NCBI GenBank assembly: GCA_041608535.1
Contig: JBFISM010000015.1
Location: 1 to 40,460 of the forward strand
Direction of reading: 5' to 3'
DNA from: JBFISM01 sp041608535
Lineage (GTDB): Bacteria; Actinomycetota; Acidimicrobiia; Spongiisociales; UBA5794
DNA: 40,460 nucleotides
Under the pieces are notes generated by a model, which did not search any database, was not told the origin of the DNA, and saw nothing but the letters and a program-made list of their open reading frames with translations. Positions 23,970 through 32,562 of this stretch are shown one piece after another (positions within the stretch are counted from its first letter, which is position 1; each line of letters opens with the position of its first letter). A program made the translations under genes and the position numbers.

Positions 23970-24790
23970 CGCTGGCTCCCCACCAGGCCCCACCGTTCGA
24001 TGGTGCGGCGCTCGAGCGGCGCCAGCAACCAGCGGTCCATCATCATCCCGATCGCACCGATGGAGAGCGCCCCGGCGATGATGATGTCTGCCCGCGAGAA
24101 CTCCTGAGCTATGAAAATCCACTGCCCCAAACCGCTGGTGGCGCCGACCAGTTCGGCTGCGATCACGGCGCGCCAGCCGAATCCGAGTCCGGAGCGCAAC
24201 CCAGACATGATGTAGGGCAGCGCACCAGGCAAGATCACCTGTGTCACCACCTGGAACCGATTGGCCCCGAGCGTGAGCAAGCCGTTCTCGAGGACCCGGG
24301 GCACGAGGCGCACCCCGAGCATGGTGTTGCCGAAGATCAGGAAGAACGCTGCGTTCCAGATGATGAAAATGGTCATACCGGAGAACGGTGTCGTGGCGAT
24401 CCCAAACCAGGCGATGGCGAGTGGGATCCAGGCGATACCGCTGATGGCGTTCATGAAGGTCGTGAGCGGGCCGAGAAAGTCGGCCACGCTGCGCGACAGA
24501 CCGGCGAACACTCCGAGGATGACCCCGGTGATTGCGGCGAAGAGGAATCCCCAGATCAACCGCTGCACCGATGCCCACACGTTGGCGAAGTAGTCCCCGG
24601 TCTCGGTGAATGGCACCCGGAACACCCGCCACGGCTCCGGGAGCACGCCGATTGGCGGCTCGAGCACGGCAAGGGCGCTCAGCCACACGGCAAGGAGGAT
24701 GGCGAACGGTATGAGCGGGAGGAGGAGCCGCTTCAACCGGCTGGTGCCTTGCTGCGCGCCCGGTGGCGCCGAGACCGTTCCTGCGGTCAC
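23966..24790 (-). CDS. ABC transporter permease (nitrate/sulfonate/taurine class), second subunit
   Basis: 274 residues with six hydrophobic segments and the EAA-type cytoplasmic loop (TLGANRFQVVTQVILPGALPYIMSGLR) that docks on the ATPase. NAISGIAWIPLAIAWFG is typical of SsuC/NrtB-like permeases. It starts at a GTG overlapping the stop of the other permease (GTGA, 24790-24787). It is clearly homologous to that neighbour yet different in sequence, so the transporter is probably a heterodimer. The substrate is unknown. Confidence 0.88.
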   Translation of the reverse strand: MTAGTVSAPPGAQQGTSRLKRLLLPLIPFAILLAVWLSALAVLEPPIGVLPEPWRVFRVPFTETGDYFANVWASVQRLIWGFLFAAITGVILGVFAGLSRSVADFLGPLTTFMNAISGIAWIPLAIAWFGIATTPFSGMTIFIIWNAAFFLIFGNTMLGVRLVPRVLENGLLTLGANRFQVVTQVILPGALPYIMSGLRSGLGFGWRAVIAAELVGATSGLGQWIFIAQEFSRADIIIAGALSIGAIGMMMDRWLLAPLERRTIERWGLVGSQR

Positions 24791-25641
24791 AGCCGAACCA
24801 TCCCCCACCGCACCGTCGTGTACTCCTCGATCGGTCGCAGGATCAGGCGATCGATGAGCAGCCACAACAGTCCGAGCACGATCATCCCGGCCATGACCTC
24901 TGCGATCACACCCTGGGTGCGGGCATCGAAGATGAGAAAGCCGAGTCCGCCACCACCGACGACGAACTCGCCGGCGATGAGCGCCCGCCACCCAAACCCG
25001 ATGCCGAGACGCAGCCCAGTCATGACGCTCGGGAACGACCCCGGCATGTAGACGTCGCGGACGATGCGAATTTGCCCGGCGCCCAGGGTGCGGCAGGCGT
25101 CGGCGAGCCGGCGAGGCACGGTGCGTACTCCGACCATGGCGTTGAAGATCACCGGGAACACCATGGTGTACACGATGATCGCCGTGATCGTTGTCTCGGT
25201 GAATCCGAACCAGATGATCATGAGTGGCAGCCAGGCAATACCGCTCACGGCGTTGAAGAAGCGCAGCATCGGTTCGGCGGACTTGGCGACGTCCTCGTCG
25301 AGTCCGAGCAGCCAGCCCACCGGCACCCCCACCAAGATCCCCACCACCGCGCCGAATGCCAGCCTCCCCAAGCTGCGGGCGATGAACGCCGACAGCGTGC
25401 CATCCACCGTGAGGTCGATCAGAGCATCGAGCACCTCCTGCGGGGAGACGAGCTTGGTCTCTGCAGGTTGAAAGATGGTCCAGATCGCCCACCACAGAAA
25501 GACCACGAAGACAAAGGGAGCGAACGCCCGGATCACGCCGTAGATGCGGCCCCGACGCCCGGCTCGCCGGCGCTCGGCCTGGGCGGCGCGCACGACGCCC
25601 AGGTCCTTGCCGGTTGCGGTGGTCTGATCCTTGATGGTCAC
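24787..25641 (-). CDS. ABC transporter permease (nitrate/sulfonate/taurine class), first subunit
   Basis: 284 residues with a basic cytoplasmic N-terminus (QAERRRAGRRGRIYG), six hydrophobic segments and the EAA loop TLGAGQIRIVRDVYMPGSFPSVMTGLRLG. NAVSGIAWLPLMIIWFG matches the same position in the second permease. The start is GTG 25641, with GGAGGT some 13 bases upstream. It lies 19 bases after the ATPase gene. With the second permease it would form the membrane channel. Confidence 0.88.
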   Translation of the reverse strand: MTIKDQTTATGKDLGVVRAAQAERRRAGRRGRIYGVIRAFAPFVFVVFLWWAIWTIFQPAETKLVSPQEVLDALIDLTVDGTLSAFIARSLGRLAFGAVVGILVGVPVGWLLGLDEDVAKSAEPMLRFFNAVSGIAWLPLMIIWFGFTETTITAIIVYTMVFPVIFNAMVGVRTVPRRLADACRTLGAGQIRIVRDVYMPGSFPSVMTGLRLGIGFGWRALIAGEFVVGGGGLGFLIFDARTQGVIAEVMAGMIVLGLLWLLIDRLILRPIEEYTTVRWGMVRL

Positions 25642-25660
25642 GAGTGCCGGCTCGACCTCC

Positions 25661-26485
25661 CTACGTCATCACTTCGGTCTCCGCCGCTTCGCCACGCACC
25701 AGATCCAGGACATGCTCCACAGTGTCCTGCATGGCCTCGTCTTGGGAGAACGCCTCCCAGGTGCGCCCCTCCCGCTTCACCGGTACCGGGACTTCCTCCT
25801 TGATCCGCCCCGGACGAGCGCTGAGCGCCACTACGCGGTCGCCGAGGAAGACGGCCTCCTCCACGCTGTGCGTGATGAAGAAGACTGTCTTGCCGGTGCG
25901 TACCGTGAGGCTGTTCAGCTCTTCTTGAAGCGTGAGCCGAGTCATGGCGTCGACAGCGGCAAACGGTTCGTCCATCAAGATGATCTCCGGATCCGACGCC
26001 CAGGTGCGAGCCACGGCAACCCGCTGCTTCATGCCTCCCGAGAGCTGATGCGGGTAGTGATTCTCGAACCCGGCGAGCCCGACCAGCTCGGTGAGCCGGG
26101 CCACGCGCTCATCACGCTCCGCCTGGGGGATCTTCTGGATCTCGAGTCCGTGCGAGATGTTCCGGTAGACCGTCCTCCACGGGAGGATCGCCAGCTCTTG
26201 AAACACGACCCCGCGATCACGCCCCGGCTTCGTGATCGGCTCGCCGTGCACCAGCGCCCGTCCCTCGGTCGGGGCGATGAAGCCGGCCAGAATGTTCAGC
26301 AACGTGGTCTTGCCACAGCCCGACGGCCCCACCACGGTGACGAAGGAGCCGGGCTCGATCACCAGATTCACGTCGTCGAGGGCGTGCACGCTGCGTCCAT
26401 CCTGATCCACGAACCAGTGGCTCAGGTGCTCGATGACGAGGGTGTCGGGCACCGCCGATGCGGCGCCCGACGAGGCTGCGCTCAC
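25661..26485 (-). CDS. ABC transporter ATP-binding protein (nitrate/sulfonate class)
   Basis: 274 residues. It has Walker A GPSGCGKTT (residues 53-61), a Q-loop in VVFQELAILPWRTV, the ABC signature LSGGMKQRVAVARTWA, Walker B EIILMDEPFAAVDA and an H-loop in FFITHSVEEAVFLGDRV. This is the SsuB/TauB/NrtD subfamily, which powers uptake with the adjacent permeases. The GTG at 26485 overlaps the stop of the substrate-binding gene (GTGA); further upstream in the frame there is no conserved sequence. Confidence 0.93.
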   Translation of the reverse strand: MSAASSGAASAVPDTLVIEHLSHWFVDQDGRSVHALDDVNLVIEPGSFVTVVGPSGCGKTTLLNILAGFIAPTEGRALVHGEPITKPGRDRGVVFQELAILPWRTVYRNISHGLEIQKIPQAERDERVARLTELVGLAGFENHYPHQLSGGMKQRVAVARTWASDPEIILMDEPFAAVDAMTRLTLQEELNSLTVRTGKTVFFITHSVEEAVFLGDRVVALSARPGRIKEEVPVPVKREGRTWEAFSQDEAMQDTVEHVLDLVRGEAAETEVMT

Positions 26486-27687
26486 CCCTCGTACCCCACA
26501 CACTCCGTGACGTCGGTCGGGACCGGCGGCAGATCCTCTGTCCACTCCGGATGCTCGGCCAGCACCTCGTTGAGGATCGATGCATCGATGAGATCGGCGG
26601 CGGTGAACGGTGTCTCCACCTCGATCGCACCTTGGTCGGCAAGCTTCTGCGCCGTGATCTCCACGCCGTACTCGGTGCACACCGATACGCGCGGGTCGTA
26701 CACGTTGCGGGCCATGGCAGCGATTGCTTCCTCCGGGCTCACATTGGTGAAATCCACCACGATCGGGGCCATCTGCTCCGGATCCTGCCGGATGAGGAAG
26801 GTGGCCTCGACCACACCTTCGATGAAGCGCTTGAACAGGTCCGGGTTCGACTCGAGCTGACCGTCCACAGCACCGAGACCGATCGAGCTGGTCACCAGAC
26901 TCTCGCCGGCGGACATCTCGACCGCATTGTCTCCGAGCCGGTCGAATGCGGCCTGCCGGAACGGATCCCACGGCACCACGACATCCACGTCGCCGTTGGT
27001 GATGGCGGTGAGCATGTCGGGTGCACCCATCGTCACGACCTCGAGCTGCTCCTCGTCGAGACCGTTGGTCGCCAGCCACTCCCGCAGATATGCACGAGGG
27101 GTACCACCACCGGTGACACCCACCTTCTTGCCGACGATGCTCGCCGGGTCCTCGGTCACATCTCGATCGGCTCGCCCGATGATGCCGATCCAGTTCACGT
27201 ACTTGGCGTTGGTGGCGTCGTTGTTGTACGGAGCCACCAGCTTGGTGAGGAGACCGCTGGCCCGCTGCGGGGCAACACCGGTGCCTCCGTTGACGGCGCC
27301 GAACTCGGCTTGACCGGACTCGAGTCCTGCGGCGATGTCGGCACCCGAACCCAATGTCTCCACATTCACATTGAGGCCTCGTTCGGCCCACAACCCCAGC
27401 TCCTGCGCCACGAACACCGGCAAGTGCGCCATGTTGTTGACGACGAGGAGCGTGATCTCCTCGAACTCCTCCGGTCCGGCAGTCGTGTCCGGGGCTTCGG
27501 TAGCCGCCGCCGTGGTATCCGGCGCCTCGGTGGCAGCAGCAGTGGTGTCCGGCGCATCGGCCGCAGCTGTGGTGTCGGGTGCGGTCGTGTCGTCATCAGC
27601 GCCGGTGTCACCGTCGTCGCCGCATGCGGCCACGATCATGGCAAACGCAAACAGCAACGCCAGGGCTCTCATCCAGGTCTTGGTCAC
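26482..27687 (-). CDS. ABC transporter substrate-binding lipoprotein (NMT1/SsuA-like)
   Basis: 401 residues from GTG 27687, which has GGGAGGA six bases upstream. Signal peptide and lipobox VAAC (Cys22) anchor it to the membrane. An Asp/Thr/Ala-rich linker with a tandem APDTTAAATE repeat follows. The binding domain starts at LLVVNNMAHLPVFVAQELGLWAERGLNV, typical of NMT1/SsuA proteins. Later blocks include GVTGGGTPRAYLREWL and DVDVVVPWDPF. The family binds sulfonates, nitrate, thiamine precursors or similar small ligands; the specific ligand cannot be read here. It is first in a tightly overlapping operon of six genes. Confidence 0.87.
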   Translation of the reverse strand: MTKTWMRALALLFAFAMIVAACGDDGDTGADDDTTAPDTTAAADAPDTTAAATEAPDTTAAATEAPDTTAGPEEFEEITLLVVNNMAHLPVFVAQELGLWAERGLNVNVETLGSGADIAAGLESGQAEFGAVNGGTGVAPQRASGLLTKLVAPYNNDATNAKYVNWIGIIGRADRDVTEDPASIVGKKVGVTGGGTPRAYLREWLATNGLDEEQLEVVTMGAPDMLTAITNGDVDVVVPWDPFRQAAFDRLGDNAVEMSAGESLVTSSIGLGAVDGQLESNPDLFKRFIEGVVEATFLIRQDPEQMAPIVVDFTNVSPEEAIAAMARNVYDPRVSVCTEYGVEITAQKLADQGAIEVETPFTAADLIDASILNEVLAEHPEWTEDLPPVPTDVTECVGYEG

Positions 27688-27754
27688 GGATCGTCCTCCC
27701 TCATGGGACATACATCCCGGCATTGCAGCAGCAGCCGTCCCGAAGCCTGCAGAG

Positions 27755-27775
27755 TTCGGGAACTTCTTCCGGGAA
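27755..27775 (-). promoter_or_regulatory. repeat upstream of the ABC operon, possible operator
   Basis: TTCGGGAA (27755-27762) and TTCCGGGAA (27767-27775) lie four bases apart, about 70 bases upstream of the substrate-binding gene. Each copy resembles an imperfect palindrome. A regulator-binding role is a guess; no regulator gene lies nearby. Confidence 0.25.
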
Positions 27776-27832
27776 TGATGCAACGTATCAGATTTCGAGC
27801 GTGCGATGCCACCATGCTCTGGGGCAGGTGTA

Positions 27833-28957
27833 TCACAAGGCGGCGATGAAGTCCGGTAGATGTGCCAGCTTCGGTGGTGCGACCGTCTGGGCGAGTTCCG
27901 CCAGCTCATCGCGGGCAGTTTGCGGGTCGGCGAAGTCGTACCACTCGAACGTCGGCCCGCTGTGCTCTCCGGCGGATGTGCCCGGTCGGGTCACCAGCTC
28001 ATGGGCGACCGGACCCATGACACCACTCATCAGACCGTACAGCCGGGAGATCAGCCGCCCGCGCTCGGCCGCATCGAGCGGCTCGTACAGCTCGTCGAGC
28101 GTGTGCAGCGCCATGGTGTACGCCGCGTTGAACAGCACTGCGAGCTGCTGCGCCGGCGCGACCAGATCGTCCGCGGTCGGATTCGCCACGAGCGGCCACA
28201 CGTCCCCGAGCGGCGCATTGCCGTCGGCTATCTCACGTAGCTTGTAGTAGTGCGTGAGCTCTTGGTGAGCCGGGTCCGCCCAGTGATGGTCACGCAGCCC
28301 TTCACCCTGGTGGATGATCGTCTCGATCGCACGACACGCCGTTTCCGCATCGACAACCCCGTGGAGCCCTCCGCTGTCTTCGGCGTCGAATTCCACCGGT
28401 GAGTAGAACGATTCATCGGCAAGCTGGCGATCGAGCCGGGGCTGCGCAAAGAGGTCGATCTCGGCGGACAGGCGATTGATCGACGTCTCGATCTCTATGT
28501 AGAAGTCGCCGAGGCTGTGGTACTCCCCGTCCTCGCGCATACCGGTGACCAGATCCTTCGGTTGCTCGATGAGCATGAACACCTCTTTGACGACCTGTGC
28601 CGAGCACGGTTCGAGGCCCACGATCAGCTCGGGAGAGTGGTGCGGCAGTGGCTTCGGATACGAAGGCACGATGTGTGCTGCGGAAAAGCGCGGCCGACCC
28701 CCCACCGCAACGAGGATGTTGGCCGCCAGCACCAGGTGGAGCATCTCCTCGGCCACGATGCTGCGAATCAACCGGGCGGCAGTGGACTGCGGGTCCTTGA
28801 TCGAATACAGGGCGTACAGATAGGGCGGGATGGTGAGCATCTCGATCGCCATGGCCCACTCCAGATGCTCCTGCAACTCTTCGCGACTGGCGATCCCCAC
28901 TGGCTCCCACCTCCACGACGCGCCTGGCTCCAGGGTACCCAAAGGCATGTCTCGCAT
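27833..28957 (-). CDS. ferritin-like protein related to VioB/RebD iminophenyl-pyruvate dimer synthases
   Basis: A 374-residue protein with a long-helix ferritin-like domain at the N-terminus: LQEHLEWAMAIEMLTIPPYLYALYS, then RLIRSIVAEEMLHLVLAANIL, giving Glu, Glu and His ligands for metal as in the family fused in VioB. A later HHWADPAHQELTHYYKLREI adds more His/Glu. Such domains are found in enzymes that couple amino-acid-derived imines, and also in proteins of unknown role. The ATG at 28957 was chosen because it avoids overlap with the SDR gene; 28948 is an alternative. It follows the SDR by 32 bases in the same direction. Confidence 0.7.
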   Translation of the reverse strand: MRDMPLGTLEPGASWRWEPVGIASREELQEHLEWAMAIEMLTIPPYLYALYSIKDPQSTAARLIRSIVAEEMLHLVLAANILVAVGGRPRFSAAHIVPSYPKPLPHHSPELIVGLEPCSAQVVKEVFMLIEQPKDLVTGMREDGEYHSLGDFYIEIETSINRLSAEIDLFAQPRLDRQLADESFYSPVEFDAEDSGGLHGVVDAETACRAIETIIHQGEGLRDHHWADPAHQELTHYYKLREIADGNAPLGDVWPLVANPTADDLVAPAQQLAVLFNAAYTMALHTLDELYEPLDAAERGRLISRLYGLMSGVMGPVAHELVTRPGTSAGEHSGPTFEWYDFADPQTARDELAELAQTVAPPKLAHLPDFIAAL

Positions 28958-28989
28958 GCCGTGCAGCGTGGGTGCCGACGCGAGACGTG

Positions 28990-29709
28990 TCAGTCGTCTT
29001 CGGTGATGTGGCGCATCGACCACACCAGCGAGCGCATGTGCGCCGGCTGCTCCAGCACGGTGACGATTGCAGCAGCCACATCCTCGGGGCGCAGCATGTC
29101 CGCCAACCCCGGCATGTCGGGGCTGCGGCCGGTCCCCATGGCGAACTCCGTGGCGACGCCACCAGGAGCTATCACCGTCGTCCGGATGTTCTCGGCGTGC
29201 AGCTCGCGATCGAGCCCGCCGGCGAGTCCCACTTGGGCGAACTTCGTGGCGGCATACACCGCCTCATCACCCGCACCACGTAGGCCGGCAACGGACGCCA
29301 CGATCACGATGTCGCCGCTGCCCCGGCGCCGGAAATGCGGTACGGCCGCCCGGATCGGCCACACGGTTCCGGCAATGTTGGTGTCCATCATCTCGGCGAG
29401 TTGGTCGTCGTCCAGATCCATGATCCCGCCGTAGGCGCCGATGCCGGCATTGGCGACGATCGCGTCGAGGTCGCCGAAGCGGTCGATCGCAGTCTCGACG
29501 AGCCGGGTCGAGTCGGCCGGGACTCGCACGTCCATCTCCACTCCCGCCACGGCCTCACCAAGCTCCTCCTCCAACTCGGCAAGCCGCTCGGTTCGGCGCC
29601 CGCCGACGACCACGCTCGCACCCGCGGCGGACAAAGCCCGAGCGGCCCCCCGCCCTATCCCAGCGGTGGCCCCGGTGATCGCTACGACTCTTCCTGCCAG
29701 CTCCGGCAT
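28990..29709 (-). CDS. short-chain dehydrogenase/reductase
   Basis: 239 residues of a classical SDR: cofactor loop TGATAGIG (14-21), NAG motif in IVANAGIG, catalytic Ser in IVASVAGLRG and the YAATK active-site motif. GGRRTER after strand two suggests NADP preference. GAGAGGAG precedes the ATG at 29709 and lies within an inverted repeat. It is co-directional with the ferritin-like gene, so the two may act on one metabolite. The substrate is unknown. Confidence 0.9.
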   Translation of the reverse strand: MPELAGRVVAITGATAGIGRGAARALSAAGASVVVGGRRTERLAELEEELGEAVAGVEMDVRVPADSTRLVETAIDRFGDLDAIVANAGIGAYGGIMDLDDDQLAEMMDTNIAGTVWPIRAAVPHFRRRGSGDIVIVASVAGLRGAGDEAVYAATKFAQVGLAGGLDRELHAENIRTTVIAPGGVATEFAMGTGRSPDMPGLADMLRPEDVAAAIVTVLEQPAHMRSLVWSMRHITEDD

Positions 29710-29715
29710 CGCACT

Positions 29716-29733
29716 CCTCTCGACGGCGAGAGG
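29716..29733. promoter_or_regulatory. inverted repeat between SDR and TctC-like genes
   Basis: CCTCTCG (29716-29722) and CGAGAGG (29727-29733) form a seven-base-arm inverted repeat with a four-base centre in the 68-base divergent gap. One arm is also the SDR ribosome binding site. It could be an operator or an mRNA hairpin that hides that site. Confidence 0.3.
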
Positions 29734-29777
29734 CTAGACCGCAACCGTCTGGTCGCTCTCGCTCTAGCGTCCTGGCC

Positions 29778-30680
29778 ATGCAGTCATCGCCGGCCCCGTC
29801 CCAGCTCACGATCATCGCCGGAACTCCGGGCGGTGGCGGGCAGGACCGGGTAGCACGCGCCGTGGCTGCGGCAGCAGCCGAGCTGGGGCATCCGGCGCAC
29901 GTCGTCAACATCCCGGGACGCGGCGGAGGAAACGGCTGGGACACGCTGGTTGCCCAACCCGATCCCCACACGGTGGCGGTGAGCTCACCGACGCTGGTCA
30001 CGAACCGGCTGTTGGGCGATGGGGATCTCGACCACCGCATGGTCACTCCAGTAGCGATGCTCTGCACCGAGTCCCTTGCCTTCGTGGTACGACGCAGGGG
30101 GGATCTGCTGTCCGCAGCCGCGCTGCTCGAACGGTTTGCCGACTCGCCACCGGTGGTGGCGTTTGCGACCGCCGCCGGCAACGTCAACCACATGGCCCTC
30201 GCCCGAGCCGTGCAGCACACGGGAACGGACCCCCAAGTGTTGGACCTCCGTGTCTTCGACTCGGCTCGATACGCGGTGCGAGACGTCATCGCCGGACACA
30301 GCGAACTGGCCGTGGTGAGCGCCGCTTCCGCCGTCGCCGAGCTCGAGTCCGGCGAGCTGCGAGCCCTTGCGGTTACGTCGGCGAAGCGTCTCGACGGCCC
30401 CTACGAGGATGTGCCCACGTGGACGGAACTCGACGTGCCGGCAACGATCGGGACGTGGCGCGGTCTCGTCGGGCCCGGCGATCTCGACGCCACGCATCTC
30501 GACTTCTGGCAACGGCTGAGCCGTGATGTGCTCTCCACCAGCGCATGGAGCTCTGCGCTGACGCAGCACCGGTGGCTCGAGACCTACCGGGATGCAACGG
30601 CCACCGCCGCCATGCTCGGCGAGTGCGCGGTGGAGTACGCGACTGTGCTTGCGGCGCTCGACTTGCTGCCCGCCCCCTAG
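29778..30680 (+). CDS. TctC/Bug-type solute-binding-like protein without signal peptide
   Basis: A 300-residue protein with the Bug-family pattern at the N-terminus (IIAGTPGGGGQDRVARAVAAA, then VVNIPGRGGGNGWDTL) and the mid-protein VAFATAAGNVNHMALARAV block. Bug proteins are periplasmic receptors for tripartite tricarboxylate transporters. Here the domain begins at residue 10 with no hydrophobic leader or lipobox, and no TctA or TctB gene is seen. TAGCGT ends seven bases before the ATG, so the message may be leaderless. It may be a cytoplasmic ligand sensor or a receptor with a missed upstream leader, although the 68-base gap leaves little room for one. Confidence 0.65.
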   Translation: MQSSPAPSQLTIIAGTPGGGGQDRVARAVAAAAAELGHPAHVVNIPGRGGGNGWDTLVAQPDPHTVAVSSPTLVTNRLLGDGDLDHRMVTPVAMLCTESLAFVVRRRGDLLSAAALLERFADSPPVVAFATAAGNVNHMALARAVQHTGTDPQVLDLRVFDSARYAVRDVIAGHSELAVVSAASAVAELESGELRALAVTSAKRLDGPYEDVPTWTELDVPATIGTWRGLVGPGDLDATHLDFWQRLSRDVLSTSAWSSALTQHRWLETYRDATATAAMLGECAVEYATVLAALDLLPAP

Positions 30681-30693
30681 GGAGGTTCATGGA

Positions 30694-31638
30694 TCACGGG
30701 GACAGCTCTCTGATCGGCGTGCCCGCCGCCCATGCTGCGATTGCCTCGACCGCACCTGCGTAGAACACCGCGTACGTCTCCCGGGTCACGTAGCCGATGT
30801 GAGGTGTTGTCAAGATCCTCGGTTCGCTGCGGAATGGATGCTCGGCGGGAAGCGGTTCCGCGGAGTACACGTCGAGCCCGGCTCCGGCGATCACCCCAGT
30901 GCGCACCGCATCGAGCAGCGCCGTCTCGTCGACGATCGGTCCTCGCGACGTGTTCACCAGATAGGCACTCGGCCGCATCTGCGCCAGCTCAGCGACGCCG
31001 ACGAGGCCTTGCGTTCGCTCGCTCAACCTGAGATGTATCGACACGAAGTCGGCACGGGTGAACAGGTCGTGCTTGCCGACCAGCTCTACCCCGTGCGCAG
31101 CGGATCGCTCCGCCGTGAGGTTCTCACTCCACGCGACCACCTCCATGCCGAAGGCCTGCCCCATGGCGGCCACCTGTGCGCCGAGTCGGCCCAGACCGAG
31201 CAGCCCGAGCGTGGCGCCACGCAGATCGCGTCCCAGTCCCACCTGCCACCCACCGTCTGCCACCGAGACCGCCTGGTCGACGAGCCCTCTAGCGAGGGCG
31301 AGGATGATCGCAAACGTCAACTCGGCTGTGGCATGACCCGGCGAGGGAGTGCCGCTCACCGTGATACCGAGACGGTGAGCCGCGGCAACATCGATGGCGG
31401 CATTGCGCATACCGGTGGTCACCAGCAGCCGCAGATTCGGCAGGGCCTCGAGCAACGCCGCCGGAAACGGCGTGCGCTCCCGCATCGCCACGAGTGCGTC
31501 GTACGGATCGAGCCGGGCGATCAGCGCCGACGGTTCCGTCGGGCTGGCACCGTAGAAGTCGACCTCGCCCGGCAGCGTGGACCAATCCGCCATCGAGCGA
31601 GCAACGTCCTGGTAATCATCGAGCACGGCGATGCGCAT
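30694..31638 (-). CDS. D-2-hydroxyacid dehydrogenase
   Basis: 314 residues of the D-isomer-specific 2-hydroxyacid dehydrogenase family. It has the NAD-binding loop LLGLGRLGAQVA, catalytic Arg in LVNTSRGPIVDE, Glu in VYSAEPLP and His in ILTTPHIGYVT. The length suits a reductase of glyoxylate, hydroxypyruvate or phosphoglycerate type without ACT domain. The ATG at 31638 gives a standard N-terminus (MRIAVLDDYQDVAR); a longer frame upstream overlaps the protease gene and is not used. It converges with the TctC-like gene, 13 bases apart. Confidence 0.9.
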   Translation of the reverse strand: MRIAVLDDYQDVARSMADWSTLPGEVDFYGASPTEPSALIARLDPYDALVAMRERTPFPAALLEALPNLRLLVTTGMRNAAIDVAAAHRLGITVSGTPSPGHATAELTFAIILALARGLVDQAVSVADGGWQVGLGRDLRGATLGLLGLGRLGAQVAAMGQAFGMEVVAWSENLTAERSAAHGVELVGKHDLFTRADFVSIHLRLSERTQGLVGVAELAQMRPSAYLVNTSRGPIVDETALLDAVRTGVIAGAGLDVYSAEPLPAEHPFRSEPRILTTPHIGYVTRETYAVFYAGAVEAIAAWAAGTPIRELSP

Positions 31639-31695
31639 GGCGAGGACCGTACCGGATCGGCCGGCTCGCCCGCCGGGCGACGCTCGTCTGCCACC

Positions 31696-32424
31696 ATGGC
31701 TGGCATGACTCGGGCCACGATCCCCGCACTCGATCTCGCCATGCTCGGCGGTCTCGTCGCATGGAACGTGGTGCAGAACCGGGTGGAGCGGCGTACCTAC
31801 GGACGCCTCAACGCTGCCGGATCCGCACTCGTGGTTGCCGCGGGCAGGGCCACCGGGTCGACGTGGGACGATCTCGGTCTTGGCCCCGGGTCGTGGCGGC
31901 GAGGTGTGCAGCTCGGGGCTCCGGTGGCCGCGATGGCCGCCGGGGTGATGACGGCCGCCGGAGCGAGGCATCGCAACCTGTTCCGTGACGAGCGAGTGGA
32001 ACGGGTGTCACCGGCCGAGCTGGCGTTGGAGACCCTCTTCCGCATTCCCGTGGGCACCGCCGTGTTCGAGGAACTGGTGTTCCGCGGGGCCGCCTGGGGA
32101 CGGCTGGCAGCGCGCTCGGGAGTGAGGCGCGCCCATGTGATCTCCAGCGCGATCTTCGGTCTGTGGCACATCCTGCCGACGCTCAACACTCTTCGTGTCT
32201 ATCGCCGCGGGCGGTGGCGCCGCACTCCGCTGCTTGCGGCAGTCGCGGTCGCCGCTGCAGTCGGCGCCACGGGCACCGCCGGGATCGGTCTCGCCTTGCT
32301 GCGCCGTCACTCGCGTTCGGTGGTGGCGCCGATCATCGTCCACGCCGTCGTGAACGGAACGGGCTACGTCCTTGCGTGGCTGGCGGCGCCACCGCAGCCG
32401 CAACAGCACGCCTCTCGAGCCTGA
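31696..32424 (+). CDS. CPBP-family intramembrane metalloprotease
   Basis: 242 residues with five or six hydrophobic segments and the three ABI/CPBP (CAAX-protease-like) motifs: the EExxxR block in VFEELVFRGAAWG, the His in IFGLWHILPT and the His/Asn in IIVHAVVNGTGY. Members cleave prenylated or other membrane substrates, or act in bacteriocin immunity. No prenylation or bacteriocin gene is nearby. ATG 31696 is used; ATG 31705 is equally possible. Confidence 0.85.
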   Translation: MAGMTRATIPALDLAMLGGLVAWNVVQNRVERRTYGRLNAAGSALVVAAGRATGSTWDDLGLGPGSWRRGVQLGAPVAAMAAGVMTAAGARHRNLFRDERVERVSPAELALETLFRIPVGTAVFEELVFRGAAWGRLAARSGVRRAHVISSAIFGLWHILPTLNTLRVYRRGRWRRTPLLAAVAVAAAVGATGTAGIGLALLRRHSRSVVAPIIVHAVVNGTGYVLAWLAAPPQPQQHASRA

Positions 32425-32461
32425 ACCGAGCGGCGCCGACAAACACATGCGCCGGCGCCGA

Positions 32462-32477
32462 CCCTGAGACCTCAGGG
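32462..32477 (+). terminator. hairpin after the CPBP protease gene
   Basis: CCCTGAGACCTCAGGG can fold into a six-pair stem with a four-base loop, 37 bases after the stop. There is no U-run, so it would be an atypical terminator of the kind common in high-GC genomes. Confidence 0.3.
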
Positions 32478-32562
32478 GCGATCCAGGGTGACCCCCGATT
32501 CACATCACGACCCGCCGGAGAGACACTGTCCCCATACAGCCAAGAGAAGGAAGACCGCCCCC

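Noticed and set aside
27480..27570. Tandem repeat resembling a short CRISPR-like or satellite array
   Set aside because: It is an in-frame APDTTAAATE linker repeat of a lipoprotein, with no spacers.
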